From: Emiliania huxleyi CCMP1516 | Taxonomy: Eukaryota; Haptophyta; Isochrysidales; Noelaerhabdaceae | Length of the DNA stretch: 21,965 nucleotides | NCBI RefSeq assembly: GCF_000372725.1 | Contig: NW_005197206.1 | Span: forward strand, 1-21,965 | Direction: 5' to 3' | In this document: positions 8,220 through 16,776 of the stretch, piece after piece | Numbering within the stretch: the stretch's first letter is position 1 | How the letters are laid out: every line of letters begins with the position of its first letter | The notes under the pieces: model-generated | Databases searched by the model: none | What the model saw: only the letters and a program-made list of their open reading frames with translations | What the model was told of the DNA's origin: nothing | Program-made: the position numbers and the translations under genes

Positions 8220-9102
8220 CTGAGGGAGGGTGTAGAGGATGTAGAGTGTAGAGCGCTGTAGAGCTGTAGAGATGTAGAGCGCTCTGGAGCGCTGTAGAGC
8301 GCTGTAGAGCTGTAGAGCTCTACATCCGCCGCGGGACGAAGCGCCTGCGTTGTAGAGCGATGTAGAGGCGCTCTACAACGTGAAATCTCTACAACAAACT
8401 CTACATCATAAGCGGCGAACGAGGCACGGTCGCTCTCCGACATGAGGCGCGTTGCACTTGCCAGTGCTACCCTGGCCTTCTCTCTGCCCGCCCAATGGGT
8501 GGGAGGTGCCTCTGCTGCTGTGGCATGCCTCACGGCTGCGACTGGCCGGCGCCTCGGCGCGTCAGCTCGGCTCGGCGTAGCGATAGTGGCCAGCGCAACT
8601 CGCCTGGACTCAACGCTCAGCCAGGAGCTCCCGCACGCGCTGGCGCGAGTCATGGCGCATGCAACGCGCAGCAATGCTCGCCTCGCCTCGCGCAAATGCG
8701 ACCGTCCTCGCAGCCGACAGTCCACCGCCTGCTAAAGAAGCACAGCGACGAATACGGCACCGGCGACGCATGGCAGGCTGGTCATGACGCAGTTATATAG
8801 GGTGGTGTGTGCCGTCAGAGTGATTCTCTGTGTGTCAGGGACAGTCAGGGCCGTCCATCAGAGCTCCAGTAAGCTCGGAGACACCCCATTATTAGCGGCT
8901 CGACCTCTTTGTCCCGGCGGTTTGGCTGTAGAGCCTCTACAACAAACTCTACAGCAAAATCGCGCTCTACATCGCTCTACAACGCAGGCGCTTCGTCCCG
9001 CGGCAGATGTAGAGCTCTACAGCTCTACAGCGCTCCAGAGCGCTCTACATCTCTACAGCTCTACAGCGCTCTACACTCTACATCCTCTACACCCTCCCTC
9101 AG
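8220..9102. mobile_element. hAT-like non-autonomous element (883 bp) with long TGTAGAG-rich inverted ends
   Basis: An 8-bp target duplication GGATGATG (8212-8219 and 9103-9110) flanks an element with termini CTGAGGGAGGGTGTAGAGG. The inverted ends run for about 150 bp (8220-8370 and 8955-9102) and are nearly identical apart from an 11-bp indel. Both are packed with TGTAGAG/CTCTACA units, many near-palindromic around AGAGCGCT. The 8-bp duplication, the terminus and the dense subterminal motif fit the hAT superfamily, where such motifs bind transposase. The unique centre (about 8410-8925) holds no transposase. Confidence 0.9.
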
Positions 9103-9440
9103 GGATGATGCCGGCGCTGGGGTCCCCTTCGGATGCATCGTGACATCTGACAACTGGATTTCCACTGGTTCGTCCTCCTCGGAGTCATCTTCCCCGTCCT
9201 CCTTCCGCTCGGCTCTTCGCTCGGTACGTTCGGTGTAGCTCACCCTCCATGCCGTGAACAGGCGCTTTATCCACCCTATATTCTTCTCTCGTTCCTCTGC
9301 CCGTGCCTTGGTCTTGTCGTTGTTTCGCACCCATGTCTGTATGGCAATCGAGGCTGCCTTCCCCACTACCTGTAGTTCACTCGTCACCTCATAATGATGA
9401 TTGATCTGTGAGTGTGTCCGGGCATTCTCTTTTCTTGTCT
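9103..9440 (-). pseudogene. Minus-strand reading frame interrupted by the hAT-like element and TE2
   Basis: The minus strand is open from about 9440 and reads VTSELQVVGKAASIAIQTWV, then RNNDKTKARAEEREKNIGWI, KRLFTAWRVSYTERTERRAE, an acidic run (EDGEDDSEEDEPVEI) and HPKGTPAPASS before the hAT-like insertion. No ATG begins the frame; CACTCACAG at about 9400-9408 (minus strand) could be a 3' splice site, so this may be an internal exon. If each insertion is collapsed to one target copy, the frame continues for about 19 codons (VEARVFEERVDLSNNM...) across both sites before a stop. I recognise no family. The composition suggests a basic/acidic nuclear or transposon-borne protein. Confidence 0.5.
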
Positions 9441-9517
9441 AAATTCTCTTTTCTTGCACGCCGCACGGTGGTGTGTGTGTCGCCGCCGTCGCCGCCGAAG
9501 GCCTGCTCACCACATAT

Positions 9518-12324
9518 ATGGCAGCCCGTCGCGGCCTCGGCCGCATCACCGCCGCGTGCGAGGCCGGCGTGACGCGGCTGACACGCGTGGCTCACCGCGC
9601 GCCATGCCGACTCCTGCCGATGGCCGACGGTGCCGCGGCCGCCGCTGGCGCCGGCGCCGCGCACTGTGCAATCGGCGGCTACGGCGGCGGCCTCCTCGGC
9701 GGTGACGTGGTTGAGCTGGAGGTGGAGGTGGAGGCTGGCGCAGCGCTGCTGCTCACGACGCAGGCATCGACCAAGGTTTACCGCACCAAACGCGACGGGA
9801 TCGCCGCGACGCAGAGCCTCAACGCCACGGTGGACGACGGCGGGCTGCTCGTGCTCGCTCCCGACCCGGTCGTGCCTTACGAGGTGCCGGCCCGTCCGCT
9901 GCCCGGCACGCGCCCGCCGCCGCCTGCCTCCCTTCCATCACCGCCGGTCCCCGTGCACGCGTCTCCAGTCGGCGGCCTACGAGCAGCGGCAGCGCTTCAT
10001 GCTCTCGCCCGCCGCGTCGCTCGTCGCGGTGGACTGGGTGGGTGCGGGGCGCGTGAGCCGCGGCGAGCGGTGGGCCTTCAGCCACTTCGCCTCTCGCAAC
10101 GAGGCGCCGCGCCGATCCGCCCTCCTCTGCTCGCGCCCGCCCTCGCACAGCCCTCACACACCCTCGCACACCCTCAAACACATTTCCGCACATCCCCACA
10201 CGACCCTCGCACCAACCCTCGCACCAACCCTCGCACCAACCCTCGCACCAACCCTCGCACACCCTCGCACCGCCGACGCACCGCCGACGCGCTACTCTCT
10301 CTCGCCCTCCCGCCGCGAGGTGCTCCGCCGGCCAGAGGCGGGAGCGGCGCCAGCCAAGGCGGTGGCGGTGGACGCGATGCGTCTGAGTGGCGGCGCGGGG
10401 CTGCTCGGCCTCGACCTCGGCCGCGTGGAGTACGACACCGTCGTGAGCGTCTTGTGCTCGGGCGAGGAGGCGGCGCCGGTCGCAGAGCGGCTGCGCATGC
10501 TCAGCTCCGCGCTCGCGCACCGTCGGGTCGGCCAGAGGCCGGGCGTGCTCAGGGCGGCGCTCGCGGAGGAGGTGTCCGAGCCGGCGGCCGCCGCGGCGCG
10601 CGCGCTGCTCGGGAACGTGGTGGTTGGCGTCGGGGTCGCGCAGGGCAGCGCAGCACCAAAGGGCGGCGGCGGCAGCGGCGGTGGGGCTGGCGCCGGCGCG
10701 CTGGACGTGGTCATCGCTCGTCTTGCGGCGGAGCACGCCGAAGATGTGCGCGCGCGGGCCCGGCTGGCCGCACCGCCTCGCCTTTCACCCGCGCCGCCCG
10801 CTCGCGCTCGGTGGCAGGTATTCCGGCTGCTTCACTTCGCCATGGCGCCGCTCGCGCCTCGGCTCGGCGCCTCGCCGTACGGCCTGCGCATCCACGCCGA
10901 CGTCGCCGCGCTGTGCCCGATCAAGGTGCGCCCTCCCCGCCCCTCCCGCCGCCCCTGCTGTGCGTCCCCTCACCCCCGTCCCCGCGGGCCCAGGCCGGGG
11001 CTGCTGCGGCCGCCGCTGCCGCCGCACCGCCACCACCAACGACGGAGGCTGCGAGAGCGACCTCCTCCCTCGCCGCCCCTCTTGCGCCGGCCTTGTCGAT
11101 CGCACGCGGGCTGTCGATCCGAGCCCCGGGCGGCAACGGGTGGGTGCCCGTGCAGCGGGCCATCTCCGCCGCTGCTGGCCTCCCGCCCGGGGAGGAGGCG
11201 CCGCCGCCGCCGCCGCTGGCGCTGAGCCCGCGGCAGCGCGCGAGGATGGCGCACTTGAGCGACGCGACTCTGCCGACGGGCGGCTTCGCACACTCGGGCG
11301 AGAGGGCCGAGGGCGGCGCGGCGCGGCCGTGCCGTCTGTGCTCACCACCTTCGCGCCTCTCGCCCAGGCGGGCTCGAGGCGGCGTCGCAGCTCGGACTGC
11401 TCGGCGGCGGAGACGAGGCGGTGCGTCGCTTCACGCGCGCCGCGACTCACTCGACCGCGACGCTGCTCGCCCCGTTCGCCGCCGGGGCGTGCTCGCTCTT
11501 CTCGTCGCCCGTCGGCAAGGAGGGCCCCAGCCCGGCGCGCGAGGGGGGGCAGTGCCCACGGGGGGTAAGCGGGGAGGCGGCGCTGAGGGCTCGCGCTCAG
11601 TGAAAGCGTAGGCGCAGTGGCGCGAGTGGGAGGCGCTCGACACGGCGCTGCACGCGCAGCTCAGCGCCAACGGCCCCGCGCGGCGTGCATCGGCGGAGCA
11701 AGGCCGCGCCCTCTCCCGCGTCGGCGCCGTGTGGCTGCGGCAAGAGGCTGCCGCCCGCGACCTCTGCAACGACGCCCCCGTCCGCGCGTGCCGCCCGCCG
11801 TGCCGCCCGCCGCCTCACTCGCTCCGGTGGCGTCTCCTAGGCGCCGCGTTCGGTGACCGTGGCGCCAACCCCAACCGCGCGCCGCACGGCGCCACCATGC
11901 TGGGAGCTCTCTGCGCGCTGCTCGGCCTCCCGCCGCAGGTCGCGGCGAGAGAGACGGGTCGAGTCTCTCCGGGCCGGAGGGCGTTGACCGGCGAGGGTCG
12001 CTTGCAGGTTGCGGCCGAGGTTATCGCCTATACGACGGCGCGCGACGTGCTCTCGGCGGCGGTGCGCGAGACCCTCTCTCCTCGTTCTGAGCCAGCTTGC
12101 CCCGCCTTCCGCCCTTCCCCCTCCCCGGCTCGGTTTCCTGATGCCTAGCTCCAAGCCATGCACAGGTGCGGCTCAACCTCGTCGGGCCTCTCGCGGCGGT
12201 CGAGATGCAGGCCGACGTGGCCGAGGAGGCGGCGGCGGCGGCAGCTGTCGCGGCGCAGCGCGGGGTCGCGAATGCGGCGAGCTCGGTGGCGAAGCGAGGT
12301 GCCGCCACCCATCGTGAAACTTAG
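9518..12324 (+). CDS. Urease accessory protein UreD-UreF fusion (nine-exon model)
   Basis: Exons 9518-9883, 9969-10103, 10320-10745, 10818-10925, 10994-11297, 11368-11564, 11618-11938, 12008-12061 and 12166-12324 join to 689 residues without a stop. Residues 1-345 are UreD: GGDVVELEVEVEAGAALLLT, TTQASTKVYRT, LAPDPVVPY, VAVDWVGAGR, GERWAF, and VFRLLHFAMAPLAPRLGASP near its end. An Ala/Pro-rich linker follows (346-429). UreF follows (430-689): MAHLSDATLPTGGFAHSGGL, RRASAEQGRAL, HGATMLGALCALLGL and TTARDVLSAAVRLNLVGPL. UreD and UreF normally form a complex with UreG that delivers nickel to urease. Introns 2 and 5 start with GC. Introns 2 (216 bp) and 3 (72 bp) are also open in frame, so retention is possible. 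A further small intron within exon 7 (about 11765-11839) cannot be excluded. If UreF is a separate gene, its start would be the ATG at about 11246. Confidence 0.85.
10140..10290. repeat. 12-bp minisatellite in UreD-UreF intron 2
   Basis: Units of ACCCTCGCACCA are repeated about five times, followed by ACCCTCGCAC and CGCCGACGCAC repeats. The tract lies between the inferred GC donor at 10104 and the AG at 10318-10319. Confidence 0.85.
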
Positions 12325-13060
12325 GTACGGACCCATCGTGCTCGAGCCATTAGGCGCCGCTGCTCGAGGCCATGCACCCTTGCCACGATCTGCTTGATCG
12401 CCGTATATTCCGGACCTGAGGCGAGCGGCGAGGCGGCCGCCGGTCTCACACACGGTGCCGCGGTGTCGCGGTGCACATTATCTCTCCGTCCACGCAAAGT
12501 GATTTCTGGCTGTCGGGCGACGGAAGCTGTGAGAGAGGAGAGGCCCAGAGAGTCGTGTCCCCCTCGGGCGTCGGGGCCCCCAGGTGGGGGGGCTCGTGAA
12601 GAGGCGTCTCAGTCTGAATCGCATATACTCTAATCATGATGAAAGGAACTTATCGTACAGCCACAGGTATGAGGTAACCTCCGGCTCCGCCAGGACGCAG
12701 GAGCAGGAAACCCCGTATTTTAGGGGGGTCCCACCCCCCACACGTGACTCGACTCTTTTTTTGTGGAGGATGGAGCATTTGTGCGGGAGGACTTACCCGC
12801 CCTTACGCCTTAGCCTATACACGCTAGTAACAGCCTTAAGTTGTTACGAGAGAGCGTGCGCGACGGTCGGTAGTCGTGCGTAGCGTGCGTTTCAAGTCTT
12901 CGTGGGAGTTCCGCGCGCGGGGTGTGTCCGTGCCTGTGCGGTGTGGGGCGGGGCGCTCTAGAGGCGCGCGGGGGCGTCTCGTGAACACGTGAGGGTGTGT
13001 CTCTCGACACCCGGGTATCGCCCATGACCCGGGGTCTTTTTCTGTGCTCTAAAATATAAT
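12325..13060. other. Intergenic region downstream of UreD-UreF
   Basis: No gene is supported. It contains several GC-rich inverted stretches, for example GGGGCCCCCAGGTGGGGGG near 12575 and GGGGGGTCCCACCCCCC near 12723. Small open frames here lack family features. I looked for tRNA arms and snRNA-like motifs and found none convincing. Confidence 0.4.
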
Positions 13061-13275
13061 CTAAACATCACGCTTCCATCGATGACGGCCGCCCCCGCGC
13101 CACAAGTGGCTTCCATCCGTAGTCGATGGAAGAAGACGTGGGCATGCCTCTGGCTTTGTGGGCCCTGGATTGCACATGCGTGGCAGCACGCGCCCGACCG
13201 CGCGTTGCTGTAGGAGCAAGTTGACTTCCCGCCGCGCCCTCATCGTTGCTCCCACCTCCCCTGCCGCGGAGTGAG

Positions 13276-14577
13276 TCATTGATGGCGACACCTATCAATC
13301 GCGATGAGAGGAGCGATGAGAGGAGCGATGAGAGGAGCGAGGAGAGGAGGTGAGGAGAGGAGGTGAGGGTGGAGAGGCGCGCCATCGTTGTAGGCGCCAA
13401 AGGCATTCGCGATGGCAGGTCCCGCGGTGTCCTCCAAAACGCCGACGACCTGGTCTGCTGCCTCGCCGTAGAGGGAGAGCACGGACATGCCGAGAATCAG
13501 CTGGAAGCCGAGGAAGGCCAACAGCACCGCGTCAAGCCAGGAGACGACGCTCGCCTCCCACGTGAGTGGAATTCGCTCGACGAAGCCGATGCCGATACTG
13601 AGCATCGTCATGTCAAAAACAGCCTGAAACCACCCCACAATGAGGAAACGATAAATCGGCCCCGTCGCAGATTCGCAGTCGAGTGGGAACGACTCGAACT
13701 AAGCGAGCGAGGGCGTTGTGGCATGATACGGGTTTATGGCCCAGCATAGCAACGTCAGGTTGGAAAACAGAAGCACCCCTTGGCACCACACGCCGATGGC
13801 CGCCCAGAGCGAGGTCGACCAGCGACCCGTGATGCACGCTACGGCGCACGTGTTGAAGAGGAGCATCGAGAGCCGCCAGACGAAAATGGCAAGCACAAAG
13901 ACCGAGGCGACAGCGGCGCCTGCGATGTCGACTGGCCTGACTGCGTCCTCCACTGCGTCCGAACACGGGTCAGACCCTGAGTCGGTGGAGTTGGAGCTGC
14001 TTGTGTTCGCTTCGCTGTAGAGGACTCTCCCATCGCGCCAATAGGAGTCCGCAGCCATCCTCTGCAACCACTGCTTCCGGCTCAGCACTGCTCCGCCAAG
14101 GTCCTGGGTCCGCAGCCTCTCCTGGTAAAAGGCGGGATCGGTCACGATGCGCGGGTGGAGAAGAGCGCCGCCCGAGAAGGTCCCGATGATGCCGATGTTG
14201 ATGCAGGCAACCAACAGCAGAATGATCAGCTCTACCCACGCGCAGTCGCAGCATGCAACGCAGCACCGAATCGTCCGCGAGAGCGGGAAAATGACGGGCC
14301 CAGAAAGCTGAGGCGGGGACCCGAGCAGATTTTGCGCGGCCGAGCCCACGGCAGCTGGCATTGCCCTCGCTTTCTGCGGCGACGGCAAACGAGGTTGCTT
14401 CAATGCGTTCTGCAAGTCGGCCATGTGACGGTGCAGCTCGCGCAGCTGTGCGCCTCTAGCCGCGTCACGCTCGAGCGCCTGCTCGAGCAGGTGGATTAGC
14501 TTCTCCTCACGAGCACTCGGAGGCAGGCTCGGCGGATCGCTGTGCGAGGAGCTCTTCATGAGAGACACTTGCTGCAT
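13276..14577 (-). CDS. Multi-pass membrane protein with N-terminal coiled coil, unknown function
   Basis: Exon 1 (14577-13723) encodes 285 residues and exon 2 (13623-13276) 115 more. Residues 23-60 form a charged amphipathic helix (LIHLLEQALERDAARGAQLR). Hydrophobic spans lie at about 114-134 (VELIILLLVACINIGIIGTF), 217-241, 256-280, 288-300 and 312-335. Between spans 1 and 2 is a loop of about 80 residues with Asn-X-Ser/Thr sites (NTSSSNST), which suggests a lumenal or extracellular side. A GC donor after CAT (intron 13624-13722) keeps exon 2 in frame; the nearby GT donor gives an early stop. The C-terminus is unsure: the last codons fall in a repeat tract (LIAPLIAPLIA), and another intron ending at the CAG near 13262 could lead to a different tail. 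I do not recognise the family. Repeat D copy 2 starts 44 bp upstream of the ATG. Confidence 0.65.
13298..13378. repeat. GATGAGAGGAGC tandem repeat
   Basis: Twelve-base units (GATGAGAGGAGC, drifting to GAGGAGAGGAGGT) overlap the end of the exon 2 frame of the membrane protein gene. On the minus strand they read as Ala-Pro-Leu-Ile repeats. They may instead belong to an intron. Confidence 0.8.
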
Positions 14578-14620
14578 CGTACGTCCGAACCTGAACCGTG
14601 AGGAAAAATAACGCACGTGC

Positions 14621-14905
14621 CTTAGCGGAGCTGGGGTGCCGTCCTCCCATCCCTCCCTTGGGTTGTCTGTTTTCTTTCTTTCTTTCTTTAAGAGGACCGC
14701 CGCAAGCGGCGTGGCGTGGAGCGGTTGTGCATCCCTCCGGGGGCCCCTCTGCGCCGGGGAGGCGTTGTTGGAGGCTAGGACGCAAGCGTCCGTCGCCCTT
14801 TTCAAACTCGGGGCCCACTCCGCTTCTCTCTCTCTCCGCTACGCTCCGACCCGAATTTGGAGGGCCTGAAAGTTTAAGGTGTTGCTGCGCAAAAGGGGTC
14901 GGACA
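14621..14905. repeat. Dispersed repeat D, copy 2, carrying a repeat E insertion
   Basis: This matches 2522-2745 in the same orientation. It lies just upstream of the minus-strand membrane protein gene, as copy 1 does for the dehydrogenase. Between the shared AGCTGGG and AGGACCGCC blocks it holds about 57 bp (14635-14692) of repeat E with its TTTC tail; copy 1 has AAT at that point. A TCTC microsatellite lies at 14824-14836. Confidence 0.85.
14635..14692 (+). repeat. Repeat E copy inserted in repeat D
   Basis: It reads GTGCCGTCCTCCCATCCCTC, CCTTGGGTTGTCTGTTTTC and then TTTC units ending in TTTAAG. The repeat D paralogue at 2541 lacks it, so it behaves as a discrete insertable unit with a simple-sequence tail. 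Confidence 0.75.
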
Positions 14906-15103
14906 CAGGGCGCAGCTCATGCTAAGAGCTAGAAGAGGAGATAGAGAGAACAACCACCCTGTCCCGTTATTGCGTACACCAACACCACAAAACGCTCTCT
15001 CTCTCTCCTGTCCTCACTCAGGGGGGTCACAACAACTACCAAGTCCCTCGACTAGCTGCCACAGGGCGCAGCTGCCACAGGGCGCAGCTGGAGACGCTCT
15101 CCC

Positions 15104-15420
15104 TCAATCGGCATCCACCCCCACCCGCTCCAGCCCCACTTCTGCTGCCAAGAGAGCTGAATCGAAGCAAGCGAGCCATTGCATCTTGGCGTGCTCCTGG
15201 AGCGCGGCTTTCTGCTTGGCGGCCACGAGCACGGCGGAGTCGGCGTCGTAGCGCGCATCGTTCCCGCTCATCGCCCATTCCTCCCACGTGACGTGTGTCG
15301 GCCGCGATTCGATGTCGCCACCTTCATCGCCAACGAGGACTCCCTCGACTGCAGGGGGCTCCGGCGCGGGGAGGGACTCCGCCTGCTGCGCTGGCCGACC
15401 GCGCCCTCCTCCTCCATGGG
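15104..15420 (-). pseudogene. Possible gene remnant or exon, unknown
   Basis: On the minus strand one frame gives AESLPAPEPPAVEGVLVGDE, then THVTWEEWAMSGNDARYDAD and SAVLVAAKQKAALQEHAKMQ before a stop at 15104-15106; an internal ATG lies at 15271. Immediately upstream, in shifted frames, are other protein-like pieces (DDTLRIRIEPMEEEGAVGQ and AGAKTFVKLKPRTAAKSVL). Separate frames with protein-like content suggest a decayed gene or exons whose introns I cannot place. No family is recognised. Confidence 0.3.
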
Positions 15421-15621
15421 CTCGATCCGAATCCGCAGCGTGTCGTCCCCAGCGGCGGTGCTGCGCGGGAGGCGGCCGCGGGCACGCTGGGCTCGATCAG
15501 CGGCTTTCCCTCAGTTGCTCCGAAAGCACGGATTTGGCGGCCGTTCTTGGCTTCAATTTTACGAATGTCTTGGCACCAGCTGAAGGCTTGCCTCCCACAT
15601 CGCCCAGTTCGTGCACGGTAT

Positions 15622-15745
15622 TCGGATTTTGCTATTTGCTCGTGTGGGGGTATATTGCAGATTTGTCAATGGTACCGCGTCTGCGACGCGGGCGCCTTGC
15701 GAGCAGAGCCCTTAGGACACCCTTTATATCTTGCGCGGTCAAAAT
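15622..15745. repeat. Dispersed repeat B, copy 2 (unoccupied TE1 target site)
   Basis: This is continuous sequence matching the two arms around TE1. GCCTTGC occurs once, at 15694-15700, where copy 1 has the duplicated GCCTTGC with 1,049 bp between. It is a related empty site and shows which bases TE1 duplicated. Confidence 0.88.
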
Positions 15746-15906
15746 TCAGGTTTGTGGCGGCGTGCCGTCCTCCCTTGCGTTCTCTGTTCTTTTGTGATGA
15801 TGATGTGATGGATGCCCTCTCCTGTGTGGGTGAGTGAGTATATTCTCGACTGTCTGTACTTGTGCGTCGTGGGTTCACGGGGTTGCTCTTTTTGTGTGAG
15901 TGAGTA

Positions 15907-16212
15907 AGAAAGAAAGAAAGAAAATAGACAATCCCAAACGAGGGATGGGGGACCCCTGTGTCAGTGTGCCTGTGGTACGAGAGACTGCCAGCGACAAGCT
16001 GGAGGCAGGTCGCTAGACTGAGATGAGACCGCCAGTGGATGTGGGAGTCCACCGCGCACCGCGCTGCGAGTCTATCGTGTCCCTTGTCAGGAGCAGGAGA
16101 GCCCCACCTGTCCCCCTGATCGTTCTTCCAAAATCCTGCTCGTGCAGGTGTGGACCCTGTCCTCGTCCCATCCCTCGTTTGGCGTGTCTGTTTTCTTTCT
16201 TTCTTTCTTGAG
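15907..16212. repeat. Repeat A copy 2 between inverted TTTC-tailed motifs
   Basis: The outer parts are inverted: AAGAAAGAAAGAAAATAGACA with CAAACGAGGGATGGG (15907-15945) faces CCCATCCCTCGTTTG with TGTCTGTTTTCTTTC (16166-16209). The inside (15953-16142) is repeat A. The inverted ends plus a repeated interior suggest a small composite or foldback element of about 305 bp. No clear target duplication was seen outside it. Confidence 0.6.
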
Positions 16213-16776
16213 GGATGGGGGAGGAGGACAGTGAGTATATTCCTCTGCTCTCCCGGTGTTCGAGTTTCAACTGGCTCAACTCCCCTGAGCGTGCCAACTG
16301 GGTCAACGAACGACGTCAAGAACAAGCAAGCGGCAGACGTCCTCTTACCCTCGGCCCCAGTGGAGGGCGCCCGTACCGCCTAGCTCCGCGGACGGGCCCC
16401 TCCACCCTTCACGTATACGGATCATGTAGTCCCCACAATCGCTGTCGTGGGATCGCTTGTCATGTGCGCGCGCGCGGGGGTGGAGGGTGCGTATGAGGTG
16501 GAGATGATGGAGGCGCTCGCCGCGTGCGGCGATTGAGCGCCTCCCTCTCTCTCCGGCTGCGCGCCTGACCGGTGCGGCCTCCGAGTCGGCGTCTAGCGCG
16601 CGCGATAAGGTTTTTGCTCGCCTTCCCTGGGATCCCGTGTTGCGTGACTCTGTGCGATTTCGGGCCCGGGGTTGTGCGTTTATGTGAGAGAGTGCGTTGT
16701 GTTCTCGCGCTCATTTTTCTTTTTGCCTGCCGCTGGGCACGAACGAGCCTACCTACGGGCCCAACCTACTCGCGAG
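16213..16776. other. Intergenic and probable promoter region of the small membrane protein gene
   Basis: No coding feature is supported. The last 150 bp before the ATG at 16777 include T-rich stretches (TTTTTCTTTTTGCC) that could belong to the 5' UTR or promoter. No TATA box in a usual position is evident. Confidence 0.35.

Noticed and set aside
8220..9102. CRISPR-like array of TGTAGAG heptamers
   Set aside because: Units are 7 bp with irregular spacing, symmetric at the two ends of an element with a target duplication, in a eukaryotic context.
10926..11225. UreD ending at the stop near 11225 without splicing
   Set aside because: The tail would be an Arg/Pro-rich low-complexity sequence, and the GTGCGC...CAG intron (10926-10993) leads cleanly into the UreF frame; transcripts are still needed to exclude it.
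9473..11611. 712-codon plus-strand frame over the urease accessory gene
   Set aside because: Only parts of it (UreD exon 1, UreF exon 5) carry family motifs; the middle reads intron and exons 2-4 in the wrong frame. The spliced model explains the region better.
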